This document shows positions 23,377 through 32,141 of a stretch of DNA of 44,161 nt, piece by piece. Origin of the DNA: Candidatus Moraniibacteriota bacterium (lineage in GTDB: Bacteria > Patescibacteriota > Minisyncoccia > Moranbacterales > UBA1568); contig JAGOSP010000007.1 in NCBI GenBank assembly GCA_018062205.1, positions 1 to 44,161 of the forward strand. The letters run 5' to 3'. The notes under the pieces are model-generated. The model had not been told where the DNA came from. It saw only the letters and a program-made list of their open reading frames with translations, and ran no database searches. The stretch's first letter is position 1. Each line of letters opens with the position of its first letter. Both the position numbers and the translations under genes were made by a program.

Positions 23377-26300
23377 TTATACGACTGTTTTTGGAGAGAG
23401 AGCGGAAGTTCTGACAACTTTCAAAAAATCAGCGACGGTGGCGTCTGGATTTGCCCTAAAAAAATCCATGCTCACCTTTCCTCCGTACTGAGCAGATACT
23501 ACCATTATTTTCTTCGCCTCACTCAACGGAATTTGACCCTGAGCAAGCATTGGATTTACATTTGAAACGCTCGTTGTCCCATTCGCTCTCGAATAGTCTT
23601 GCAAAAAATCTCTCAAGCGAGTGCCCGACGGGAGATGAGTCACAACCTCTTCTGCATCTACCATAAGCACTCTCGCTGTCATTAATTCTGCACCCGACAA
23701 TGAAGAAGGGAGGGGTGTTTCCCCCGAACCACCAGCTACGGACTCAGGCTCAACCATAACACTAGAAGTCCTCACAGAATCTAGGGCTCGTTCACGTGTC
23801 TCCTCATCAATGTAGCCTCTTCCTCCTTCAGATGGAGCGGCTTCTGCTGCGGATCCCTGAATATTTGATAAAATAGACTGCTCTTGAGCAGGAGTTATAC
23901 TTTTTGCAGCTGCCAACGCTGTATCGACATCATTCGCCGTCAAATGTTCTGACAAATTGAAAGTTTTCCCGGCGAATATCTTGTCTGTCCCGCCAGCTGC
24001 CAAATATCGATTCTTCAAGGCATCGATAAAGTAGGTTTTTTGTGCTGGATTCAAATCAGTTTGAGATGCAAGCTGTGTATCGATAATTTTCCAGACAGAA
24101 TCTCCTCTTACTAGAGTCACTTCTTTCCCGAGAAGAAGAGAGTCTTTTCCTACTGGGCCAGGAGCTTCTTTCATAACTGCTTCTGGCGTAACCACATTAG
24201 CTTCTTTTGCCTCTGGTATAGCATCAGCTGGTACCGCTGGTGGTGCTGCATCAACCGAAGCAGGGGCCTCTCCACCCACACCTACTGGACCACTCGCCGG
24301 AGAATAGTCATTACCAAATACTGTTTCACCAGCCAATGATGCAGCCTGACCTGCTTTCGTAGCAATAGCCTGTGTGAATTCATGTCCTGCCTCCGATGAG
24401 AAAAAGGCTGGGAGTCCGAAACCAACACCCACACCAGCCGCCAAGGCACTCAGTCGCCTCCGATCCTGCCCGCGCACTCGACTCTCTAGTGTTTGATCAA
24501 GAGAGCCAATAATATGATCATCCATGAAAGCTTTCATGCGATCAAGCTTGTCATGAAGAGATTCGGGATTTGCTTCGGGAGATACTACTTCAGCTTCATC
24601 TGCTGCTGCTTCTGCTTCAGCAGTATCATTCTGCGTGAAAAAGTCAGAAGAGGTCATTTCTTGTTGCCCCTGGGCCACTATTTTTTCTGCCATTTTCTGT
24701 GCTCGACTCTCTGCAAGTTTCTGCAAACCTCCATCGGCCGTAGCAAACATACCCGCTGCTGCTATCCCTCGTCGAGCTAAAACAGCTGCAATAGCCGCTG
24801 AAGCCATTGCAGTTCCCAAAAGACCCACTCCAGATGCAACCGCCAAACCAGCTACTGGAATACCAATAAGCAACTTTTTCTTCCAAGAAATCTTATTATA
24901 CGATTCTCCAAATTGTTTCAATTTCCCAAGAACACCCTTTTGTTCAGACTTCAACTCCGTCCAGGCATTATACAAACCAATATTCACCTCGTGACTAAAA
25001 TGGAGTAGTTCTGCTTCAAGATCCTTCGCCAAATCCTCCTGCAGCGCCTCGGCTCTATCTACTTCGTTTCCCTCATTTCCTTCTGAAACAGCCTGCGCTA
25101 TCTCTCGAGTCCCCTGATGCTTCAGGGTTACCATTTCCAAACGAAGATCACGGAGTTCACGCAATTTAGACTGATAAGCTTCTTTTTTTTGTGCAACGGT
25201 CTCATTTTGGATACCTTTCCCAGAAATTCCGAGTACTCCCTTCAGGCGACTCATTACCGTGCGACTTTCATTATCCACTGTGACGTAGTCTACACGTGCC
25301 TGATCACAAACGAGGGTAATAGCGTTGATTTTTTGTTGTAATTTTTCTTCTGAAGTTGCGTCTTCGTTTTCAATACCTGATTCTCCGCCTCCTAATTCAT
25401 CTGAATGAGATCGCCCTACCGGTTGCCAGTTTTGACGTAATCCAAAGCTTGCTAACACCTCCGCTTCCTCTCTTGATTCTGCGGGTGCTTCAAGATCGCT
25501 CTCCTCTGATTCATTGGATTCTTTTTCCTCTGTTAATCCATCAGACTCTTTGCTACCTTCTTGTTGCAGTATATTTCTCGTATGCATCGGATGATTTCGC
25601 ATTCTCACAATAGCAGGCGTAGGTTCACTCTGAGTAGACGCTACTGTACCGGTCTGCTGGTCAGCTTCCTTCAAGTACTCCTCCACCCAAACACTTCCGT
25701 CTGCATACTGACTATTCTTTGATTCAGTATCCACTGGTGTTTTATCAATCGGTGTTTTTGTTGCCGGCTCCTCATACGTTCTGCCAAAACCAACTAATTC
25801 TTCATCAAAATGAATTTGGGATTTCTTTGCCGGATCCTCGTATGTTTGGCCAAAACCAACTAATGCTTCGGAATCCAATTGCTGTTCCTCGGGTTTCTTT
25901 GAAGCTGCTGATTGTGATGTTTGTTCAAAAGACATAGGATTGGTCTGGTTTTTTTCTCTTGGTGATACTACTGCTTCGGCTACGACTCGAGCTAGCTCGG
26001 GTATCTGAGAGGATACTGTCGTCTGAGGAGGGTCATTGGTCTCACTTACCGTCTGTTCTCTTCCTCTTCTCCTTCGACCTCTACCAGGCCGTTGACTGTC
26101 AATCGCTTCCGTATCTTCATTCCCTGCTGTTGCGCTACCGCTCTCTCCTTGACCTAAAGATTCCTCTTGTGATAAAGCTTCAACACCGAGTGCAGCAGAG
26201 ACACGATCGTTCCCTTGGTCTACTGCAGCCATCTCCGGTGTACTACCACCAAATTGTCTCCCTCGCACAGTTCCGCGCTGAGGGGGAGTCACATCGACTA

Positions 26301-26931
26301 GCACAGTTTCACCAACCTCTTCTGGAGCGACTATTTGCTGTGTGGGCGCCGCAGCTTCAATCATTGGAATAACTACTCTGTCATCCTCACCGCCAATAGC
26401 TATTGGTTCTCCGCTTTCTTCCTCCGAGGAAGCCTGCGCTCCACTCACCTCATCAAGAAGTTGCTTCATTTCCTCTAGTTCTTCTTCGGTAAGTGGAAGG
26501 ACAAATCTCCTTGTATTGCGCAACACATCTTGCTCGGCAATGTGTGTCAATCCAGCCGCTGTAAACATTCGTTCTAGTGAATAATTCCCACCATCATCAC
26601 CTGGAATTTGCCTCACTACAATATTCCCATTTGGAAGTATTTGTACAATCTCAAATTCATTATCCTGCTGTTCGGCATCCGCAAAACGCATTCCAACCAC
26701 TGGCTCGATATCTCCTCCTAACAATTCTTGAAGCACATCTACTGCACGATTTGCAGATGTATGTTCGCGACCTTCTCGCCTTGACCGCCCTTTTGGTTTT
26801 CTCGAAAAATCCTCAGAGTCGTTCGAGGGTGTGGGTTTCGGGCCATGGAGCTCCGCTGCTCGCTGTCTACTCTGTCTCGATGGCTTCTCTCCTTCATCAG
26901 ATGATTTTTGAATAAATGGTTTTTCTGCCAT
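23377..26931 (-). CDS. 1184-residue membrane protein with beta-barrel-like, coiled-coil and LysM-like modules
   Basis: Order: basic disordered N-terminus (1-65); small beta-rich module (about 78-125, VVGMRFADAEQQDNEFEIVQ); long acidic, Gln/Ser-rich linker (125-540) with a tandem repeat LVGFG(Q/R)TYE(D/E)PA at about 355-390; coiled coil (about 560-680); Gly/Ala-rich hydrophobic segment (about 685-725, LLIGIPVAGLAVASGVGLLG); second hydrophobic segment (about 828-845); Pro/Ala linker; a LysM-like module (about 938-1020: VRGDSVWKII, LNPAQKTYFIDAL, IFAGKTFNLSEHL); and a C-terminal domain (about 1080-1184). It probably spans the membrane and binds the wall. Second gene of the VirD4-like cluster, likely a structural component. 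Confidence 0.7.
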   Translation of the reverse strand: MAEKPFIQKSSDEGEKPSRQSRQRAAELHGPKPTPSNDSEDFSRKPKGRSRREGREHTSANRAVDVLQELLGGDIEPVVGMRFADAEQQDNEFEIVQILPNGNIVVRQIPGDDGGNYSLERMFTAAGLTHIAEQDVLRNTRRFVLPLTEEELEEMKQLLDEVSGAQASSEEESGEPIAIGGEDDRVVIPMIEAAAPTQQIVAPEEVGETVLVDVTPPQRGTVRGRQFGGSTPEMAAVDQGNDRVSAALGVEALSQEESLGQGESGSATAGNEDTEAIDSQRPGRGRRRRGREQTVSETNDPPQTTVSSQIPELARVVAEAVVSPREKNQTNPMSFEQTSQSAASKKPEEQQLDSEALVGFGQTYEDPAKKSQIHFDEELVGFGRTYEEPATKTPIDKTPVDTESKNSQYADGSVWVEEYLKEADQQTGTVASTQSEPTPAIVRMRNHPMHTRNILQQEGSKESDGLTEEKESNESEESDLEAPAESREEAEVLASFGLRQNWQPVGRSHSDELGGGESGIENEDATSEEKLQQKINAITLVCDQARVDYVTVDNESRTVMSRLKGVLGISGKGIQNETVAQKKEAYQSKLRELRDLRLEMVTLKHQGTREIAQAVSEGNEGNEVDRAEALQEDLAKDLEAELLHFSHEVNIGLYNAWTELKSEQKGVLGKLKQFGESYNKISWKKKLLIGIPVAGLAVASGVGLLGTAMASAAIAAVLARRGIAAAGMFATADGGLQKLAESRAQKMAEKIVAQGQQEMTSSDFFTQNDTAEAEAAADEAEVVSPEANPESLHDKLDRMKAFMDDHIIGSLDQTLESRVRGQDRRRLSALAAGVGVGFGLPAFFSSEAGHEFTQAIATKAGQAASLAGETVFGNDYSPASGPVGVGGEAPASVDAAPPAVPADAIPEAKEANVVTPEAVMKEAPGPVGKDSLLLGKEVTLVRGDSVWKIIDTQLASQTDLNPAQKTYFIDALKNRYLAAGGTDKIFAGKTFNLSEHLTANDVDTALAAAKSITPAQEQSILSNIQGSAAEAAPSEGGRGYIDEETRERALDSVRTSSVMVEPESVAGGSGETPLPSSLSGAELMTARVLMVDAEEVVTHLPSGTRLRDFLQDYSRANGTTSVSNVNPMLAQGQIPLSEAKKIMVVSAQYGGKVSMDFFRANPDATVADFLKVVRTSALSPKTVV

Positions 26932-26945
26932 ACAAAAAATGTCTT

Positions 26946-27452
26946 TTATACTATTGTTTTTTGATCTTTATTTTCATTTTCCTCTTTCCTCTTCTCAAGC
27001 TGATAGGCATTTTGTTCAATAAATTGCCGCATCTCTTCTCCAGAACCGAAAAACCACTCTCCGTGTGGAGGATTTTCTTTCTTTCCAAACAAAGCCCGAG
27101 CTTTTCGAATAAAAGATGAGCTCGAACCCTCCAGCATATCCTTAGTCCGAAAACGAATACTCACTCCTCCAACAGAAGTAATGCTATCAACCCGAAATGA
27201 AGACTCCTTATTTGACCATATGTCCCCAATTGAAACCCCGCCGGAAGACGCGACAACCAGGACCGGCTCGACTACCTGCGGAGGAGTAATCCGCACTTCC
27301 TCTTCGGGTACTGAGACCAAAGCAGCAATTGGTTCTGCACCCACCTCCAAAGAAGGTGCGGTAGGTGAGGCAACAACTGCGGCGGGAGTCGCACCCATGT
27401 CAATTATTGATACTCCGCTTGGTTCCAGAGGCACCGTCTGTTCTTCATTCAT
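26946..27452 (-). CDS. Small protein with beta-barrel-like module, first gene of the VirD4-like cluster
   Basis: 168 residues. A Pro/Val/Ala-rich low-complexity N-terminus (1-68) precedes a beta-rich module (about 72-112: VSIGDIWSNKESSFRVDSIT, then GGVSIRFRT) and a charged helical tail (about 140-168, GEEMRQFIEQNAYQLEKRK). The module has the same strand pattern as residues 78-110 of the downstream 1184-residue protein. No membrane segment; no SD. Separated by 14 nt from the next gene. Function unknown. Confidence 0.65.
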   Translation of the reverse strand: MNEEQTVPLEPSGVSIIDMGATPAAVVASPTAPSLEVGAEPIAALVSVPEEEVRITPPQVVEPVLVVASSGGVSIGDIWSNKESSFRVDSITSVGGVSIRFRTKDMLEGSSSSFIRKARALFGKKENPPHGEWFFGSGEEMRQFIEQNAYQLEKRKEENENKDQKTIV

Positions 27453-27499
27453 ACACGAAAATAGATATCATCTTTAAAAATGCTTCATCTTTTATGATG

Positions 27500-27519
27500 A
27501 CTTTAGTATAATACTACCA
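27500..27519. promoter_or_regulatory. Symmetric -10 region between divergent genes
   Basis: TAGTATAATACTA contains TATAAT forward (27507-27512) and TATTAT/TATACT on the reverse strand. It lies between the VirD4-like cluster (reverse) and the GT-C genes (forward). -35 boxes are weak both ways. Confidence 0.5.
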
Positions 27520-27527
27520 TAATCAAG

Positions 27528-29210
27528 TTGAAAAATAAAAAAGAAAGTGATTTTCTGAAAGGTTCAGATATTTTTTTCGACACCTCTCTTATGTGGAAAT
27601 CTCTTCGATTACATCTCCCCCTCATTCTTATTGTTACCGCTCTCCTTCTCCTTGCTTTCTTCCTCCGCATATATCGACTCGAGTCCCTTCCGATTGGTCT
27701 CTACCCTGATGAAGCAGCCAACGGTGTTGATGCGCTGCACGCTATTGAAACTCATCACTTCGAACTTTTCTATCCAGCTAATTTTGGGCGCGAAGGCCTA
27801 TTTATTAATCTACAAGCGCTTTCTCTTTGGCTTTTTGGAAACACCATGGTTGCTCTCAAGTTGTGTTCCGTCCTTTTTGGAACTTTTACGGTGCTAGGTC
27901 TCTTCCTTCTTGGGAGAGAGCTTTTTCACCGTACCAGCGCTGGTCTCAGCGCAGCGTTCATGATTGCGACTTCTTATTGGGCTATCAATTTCTCCCGTAT
28001 CGGCTTCCGAGCTATTATGACTTCCTTTCTCCTTGCCTTCGCCTTTTTCTTTTTCTTTCGTGGTCTCAGAACTCAAAAGAAAACCGATTTTCTCATTTCG
28101 GGACTTATTTTCGGACTCGGGCTTCATACCTACATTGCCTTCCGCGTTGCACCGCTCATCCTCATTCTTCTTCTCCCAGCGCTCATGCTTTCATATGAAC
28201 ATTTTCTCCGTCGTTTTTGGAAGCACGGTCTCACCTTTATTCTCGGTGCATTCATTGCAGCCGCACCCATGCTCTATCATTTTTTTGTCTCACACCCCGA
28301 AGATTTTGAGTCCCGCTCATTGCACATCTCAGTCTTCTCCCCCGACGTGAATCATGGAAATCTCCCAGAAACACTCACTCGAACTTTCGCTACCTCTCTC
28401 ATTAAGTATAATTTTCTTGGCGACCAAAATTGGCGACACAATTACCCTCCATATCCCATACTTGATCCAATTGTTGGAACACTCTTCCTTACCGGATTCT
28501 TCATACTCTTTTTTCAGCTTTTTCAGCTCCTTTATCGTCGATTTCGTCACAATGATCGAGATTTTCGTCTTGTTATTAATGTCTTCTTGTTTGGATCATT
28601 CTTTTCCATGCTCGTTCCAGAATTTCTGACTGATGAAGGCCTTCCGCACGCTCTCCGTTCCATCGGTACTCAAATGCCTGTCTTTCTGTTTGCTACCGTT
28701 CCGGTACTCTGGATTCTTAAAAAAGCCAAGAATAGCGCTGCTGGTCTCCGCATTGCCCTCTTTTCTCTGCTTCTTATCACCTTCTCAGCTTCTGCCTGTT
28801 TTAATATCGCAAAATATTTCGTCCTCTTTGCTCAAGATCCAAAATCTGGAGAATCATTCAACGAAAACTACACCAACATGGCAAGATATTTTCTCTCTTT
28901 ACCAGATCAAGTTCATAAGTACTATCTAATTGATAGCAATGGGAACAAAGATCGCTTCAATCTACCGGTGGCCGGCATGCCTGTTTATTTTTTTACCTAT
29001 CATCGAGTGAAAAATTTTGAAATTATCTCTTCTCTCGAAACCGCTCTTCTTCGGCCTGGCGTCTATGTCATGACTCACTTTGACCAAGAATTTGCCAAAA
29101 AAATAGAACAACAATACCCCGGGTCCTCTACGGAACACATCGATATGAATGGCCCAGAACGAAGCGGCGGAGATTTTAACGTGATTATCATCCCAGATAC
29201 TAAATATTAA
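27528..29210 (+). CDS. PMT/ArnT-like GT-C glycosyltransferase
   Basis: 560 residues with TTG start; an in-frame ATG at 27594 (residue 23) is an alternative and neither has an SD. About ten or more transmembrane helices. The first loop has LPIGLYPDEAANGVDAL, the acidic GT-C motif of dolichyl/undecaprenyl-phosphate-sugar transferases, followed by a GREGLF element. A C-terminal soluble part (about 470-560) ends GGDFNVIIIPDTKY. The family moves sugars from a polyprenyl-phosphate donor to proteins or lipids outside the membrane. Co-directional with a second GT-C gene 49 nt downstream. Donor and acceptor are not readable. Confidence 0.85.
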   Translation: MKNKKESDFLKGSDIFFDTSLMWKSLRLHLPLILIVTALLLLAFFLRIYRLESLPIGLYPDEAANGVDALHAIETHHFELFYPANFGREGLFINLQALSLWLFGNTMVALKLCSVLFGTFTVLGLFLLGRELFHRTSAGLSAAFMIATSYWAINFSRIGFRAIMTSFLLAFAFFFFFRGLRTQKKTDFLISGLIFGLGLHTYIAFRVAPLILILLLPALMLSYEHFLRRFWKHGLTFILGAFIAAAPMLYHFFVSHPEDFESRSLHISVFSPDVNHGNLPETLTRTFATSLIKYNFLGDQNWRHNYPPYPILDPIVGTLFLTGFFILFFQLFQLLYRRFRHNDRDFRLVINVFLFGSFFSMLVPEFLTDEGLPHALRSIGTQMPVFLFATVPVLWILKKAKNSAAGLRIALFSLLLITFSASACFNIAKYFVLFAQDPKSGESFNENYTNMARYFLSLPDQVHKYYLIDSNGNKDRFNLPVAGMPVYFFTYHRVKNFEIISSLETALLRPGVYVMTHFDQEFAKKIEQQYPGSSTEHIDMNGPERSGGDFNVIIIPDTKY

Positions 29211-29259
29211 AATTCTTTCTTCTCCTCAAAAATCTCTAATTCTTTCTAGCCCCCCCTCT

Positions 29260-31143
29260 ATGTACCAACTCAAAAAACATGCTCCCTGGATAGTTGTCGG
29301 CCTCCTCACTTTCTATGGGGTCCTTTCGCTTCTTATTTCGAGCCAAGAATCAGCAATTTTCGATGAAAGAGCCCATATTCCAGCAGCCTACAGTTATGTT
29401 CGCTATGGTGATATGCGCATCAATCCCGAGCACCCCCCCCTCCTCAAAAACCTCGTCGGACTTCCGCTTCTCCTCCTGAATGTGAAATTTCCTGTTGACA
29501 CTCCTGAGTGGCAAACCGGAACTAATGAACAATGGGTGCTCGGTGATCTTTTTATGAACTGCACCCAACCAGATATCGCCTGCAACGATAGTGATACTCT
29601 TCTTTTTCTTGCCCGCCTCCCTATCATTTGCATTGCACTTCTCTTGGGATTTTTTCTCTTCCTCTGGGGACGAGAACTTGGGGGGACACTCGCTGGTCTC
29701 TTCGCCACCACGCTCTTCGTCTTTGACCCCAATATCATTGCCCACGGACACTACGTAACCACAGACATTGGTATAGCTGCCTTTATGTTCTTTTCTTTCT
29801 ATACCTTCATTCGCTTTCTTAAAAAACCAACCTGGAAAAATGTCCTCCTCGCTGGACTATTTCTCGGTCTCGTAGAACTCACCAAATTTTCTGCCGTACT
29901 TCTTTTTCCTATCTTTGGTCTCTTTGCTCTGGTATACGCTCTTACCAAACAAAAATCCTCTCTTCAAAATTCCATCTCACATTTTCGTCTCCGCCAAGTT
30001 GGCGAATATTTAGGGAAATACGCAGCTATCATTGTTGTTTGTTTTGCTCTTATCGCTCTCTTCTACGCATTCAATACCTGGAATATGCCTGAGGAAAAAA
30101 CTCTCGACACTTCTAACTATATGTTCTCTCCTTATACTGGTGTCGGTGAAAATATTGGCAAGCGTTTTGCTCGTACCACACTCGATGCGATGGTCAAAAT
30201 CCCAGGACTTGACCCAATGGCTCATTATCTCCTTGGTGTCTTTATGGTATTTTCTCGAGTAGCTGGTGGTAACACTTTTTATTTTCTTGGTACCGTTAGC
30301 GAAAACGCCTCGCCCAATTACTTCCCTATACTCTTTTTCTCCAAAGAAAGCCTCCCCTTTCTTTTCCTTCTCTTCATGACACTCATTTATACCGTCTTTC
30401 GTTCTTTTAAAGTAATCTACAAAAAACCAGTTTCTACCTACCCTTCTCTCTTCGCCCGCTCCTTCCAGGAACGTATCGCTCAGTATATCACTGTATTTTT
30501 TATATTATTCTATACCGTTATAAGTATCACCGGAAATCTCAATATCGGTTTCCGTCATCTCTTCCCAATTCTTCCGTTTCTGTATCTTTTGATAGCAAAA
30601 ACAGCTGCGGATTTTTACTACCGAAACAAAGAAAAATTTGGCTACATACTTCGCCCGCTTGCTGCTATTTTCTTTGTTCTCCTTTTTAGTATTCCGCTTG
30701 CCGCCTATCCTAGCTACCTTTCCTATTACAATATGCTTGCAGGTGGGAACAAGAATGGTTATATGATTGCAACCGATTCCAATTATGACTGGGGTCAGGA
30801 CTTAAAGTATCTACAAAAATTTATTGAGGATCACAACCGCCGTTGTCCTTATTTAGACATGGCTTCACCTACTCAGTGTCCAATCTCTACTATTCATCTT
30901 GACTATTTCGGTGGCTCAAACCCATCTCTTTACCTTGGAGATCGCTTCACCAACTGGCATGCGTCCAAAACCCCCGAACCAGGCTGGTTTGCTATTTCAG
31001 CCGTCTTTTTCCAAGAAGGACTCTACAAAACCAAAGCTCCAGGGCAACAAGGCTACGAATGGCTCCGAGATCATGGGTCAATTGCTCGCGCTGGTGATTC
31101 TATTTTTATCTTCTTTATTCGCCCAGAAGACTTACGGCAATAA
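29260..31143 (+). CDS. GT39-like GT-C glycosyltransferase (PMT superfamily)
   Basis: 627 residues, about eleven transmembrane helices. The first extracellular loop has FDERAHIPAAYSYVRYGD and NPEHPPLLKNL, the DE and HPP motifs of bacterial PMT-like O-mannosyltransferases. After helix five a soluble loop with NTWNMPEE follows; the C-terminal domain holds DSNYDWGQDLKYL and ends PGWFAISA. Likely transfers mannose or another hexose from a lipid carrier to surface proteins. No SD. Follows the first GT-C gene by 49 nt; converges on ftsQ without a clear terminator. Confidence 0.87.
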   Translation: MYQLKKHAPWIVVGLLTFYGVLSLLISSQESAIFDERAHIPAAYSYVRYGDMRINPEHPPLLKNLVGLPLLLLNVKFPVDTPEWQTGTNEQWVLGDLFMNCTQPDIACNDSDTLLFLARLPIICIALLLGFFLFLWGRELGGTLAGLFATTLFVFDPNIIAHGHYVTTDIGIAAFMFFSFYTFIRFLKKPTWKNVLLAGLFLGLVELTKFSAVLLFPIFGLFALVYALTKQKSSLQNSISHFRLRQVGEYLGKYAAIIVVCFALIALFYAFNTWNMPEEKTLDTSNYMFSPYTGVGENIGKRFARTTLDAMVKIPGLDPMAHYLLGVFMVFSRVAGGNTFYFLGTVSENASPNYFPILFFSKESLPFLFLLFMTLIYTVFRSFKVIYKKPVSTYPSLFARSFQERIAQYITVFFILFYTVISITGNLNIGFRHLFPILPFLYLLIAKTAADFYYRNKEKFGYILRPLAAIFFVLLFSIPLAAYPSYLSYYNMLAGGNKNGYMIATDSNYDWGQDLKYLQKFIEDHNRRCPYLDMASPTQCPISTIHLDYFGGSNPSLYLGDRFTNWHASKTPEPGWFAISAVFFQEGLYKTKAPGQQGYEWLRDHGSIARAGDSIFIFFIRPEDLRQ

Positions 31144-31180
31144 TCTTTTCTGTCTCCCGTAAAATACTACCAGCTAACAT

Positions 31181-32140
31181 CTAATTCTCATCTAGATCTG
31201 TTCCGTCATCCGGAGAGATTTCTGTTTCTTGCGGGACTTCATTTCGCAACTGGTAAAAGGCCTTTCCTGGAATTCGAAGATCAACTGATATAAGATCGGC
31301 TCTTCTTTCCTCTGGAATTGCTTTCTCGCGTACAATACGCAGCGTATTCAGCGTCCGTTCAATTGGAATTCCTGTATTGATTTGCAGAGAAAAACCCTCA
31401 TTCGTTTCCAAGCGAAGCTCATCAGTATACCGCGAAGGAACAAACATCCTCTCTCGGATCGTTATACCTGATTGTTCAGTAAATGCTTGAGATAAACCAT
31501 TTATAAATAAAAGGAATTGTCTTGTGACAACTCGATCGCCAACTTTTGCTGGTTTTTTCGCCTCATCATCTAAAAATATATGTGCTACCCGATGTTCTTC
31601 TTGCGCTTTGGGCCAATCTTGAAGCACTCCCTCTTCGTCTATCAGAAAACAAGACTCTTCTCCTGAACACCAGAACAAAAAGTTTCCTCTCTCTAAAAGC
31701 GAGACTATTACTGTGCTCGGAAAGAGTTTTTTGACTGACACCTGACGAATAAGCGGCGAGGAAGCGAGCAGTCGCTCTTCTACGCGGAGCATCGAAAGCA
31801 CAAGAAAGTTGTTCTGCGGAAATACTGTCCAAATATGTTCGGAAAGAGCTTCTTGCACTGTTTGTTCGACTTCACCGGAAGTCAATAATCCGGCTCCTTC
31901 AATTGTCACTCTTTCTATCATAAGCATTCCAGAAAAGAACACCTGGTATCCAGCAACCAAAAAAAATAACAACCAAAGAAACATGACTTGCCACATATGC
32001 GTACGGGATACATAATTCCGTTCCTGCTGTTCTGATGTATGCACTACTCCACGAACAAAATGACGCTCCTGCTTCTTTGAGAAGAGAGCCGATGACTGTT
32101 TTTTTGGTACTGTTTTTTGAATATCAGGAATACGCCGCAT
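31181..32140 (-). CDS. ftsQ: Cell division protein FtsQ/DivIB
   Basis: 319 residues. A basic cytoplasmic N-terminus (1-48) precedes one transmembrane helix (about 50-70, VMFLWLLFFLVAGYQVFF). The POTRA domain follows (about 75-145: MIERVTIEGAGLLTSGEVEQ, then RVEERLLASSPLIRQVSVKKLFPSTVIVSLLER), and the beta domain contains FLIDEEGVLQ. FtsQ links early and late divisome proteins (FtsB/FtsL). The start lies 1 nt after the holB stop (TGAGATG), so the two are coupled. The C-terminal tail is acidic. Confidence 0.9.
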   Translation of the reverse strand: MRRIPDIQKTVPKKQSSALFSKKQERHFVRGVVHTSEQQERNYVSRTHMWQVMFLWLLFFLVAGYQVFFSGMLMIERVTIEGAGLLTSGEVEQTVQEALSEHIWTVFPQNNFLVLSMLRVEERLLASSPLIRQVSVKKLFPSTVIVSLLERGNFLFWCSGEESCFLIDEEGVLQDWPKAQEEHRVAHIFLDDEAKKPAKVGDRVVTRQFLLFINGLSQAFTEQSGITIRERMFVPSRYTDELRLETNEGFSLQINTGIPIERTLNTLRIVREKAIPEERRADLISVDLRIPGKAFYQLRNEVPQETEISPDDGTDLDEN

Positions 32141-32141
32141 C

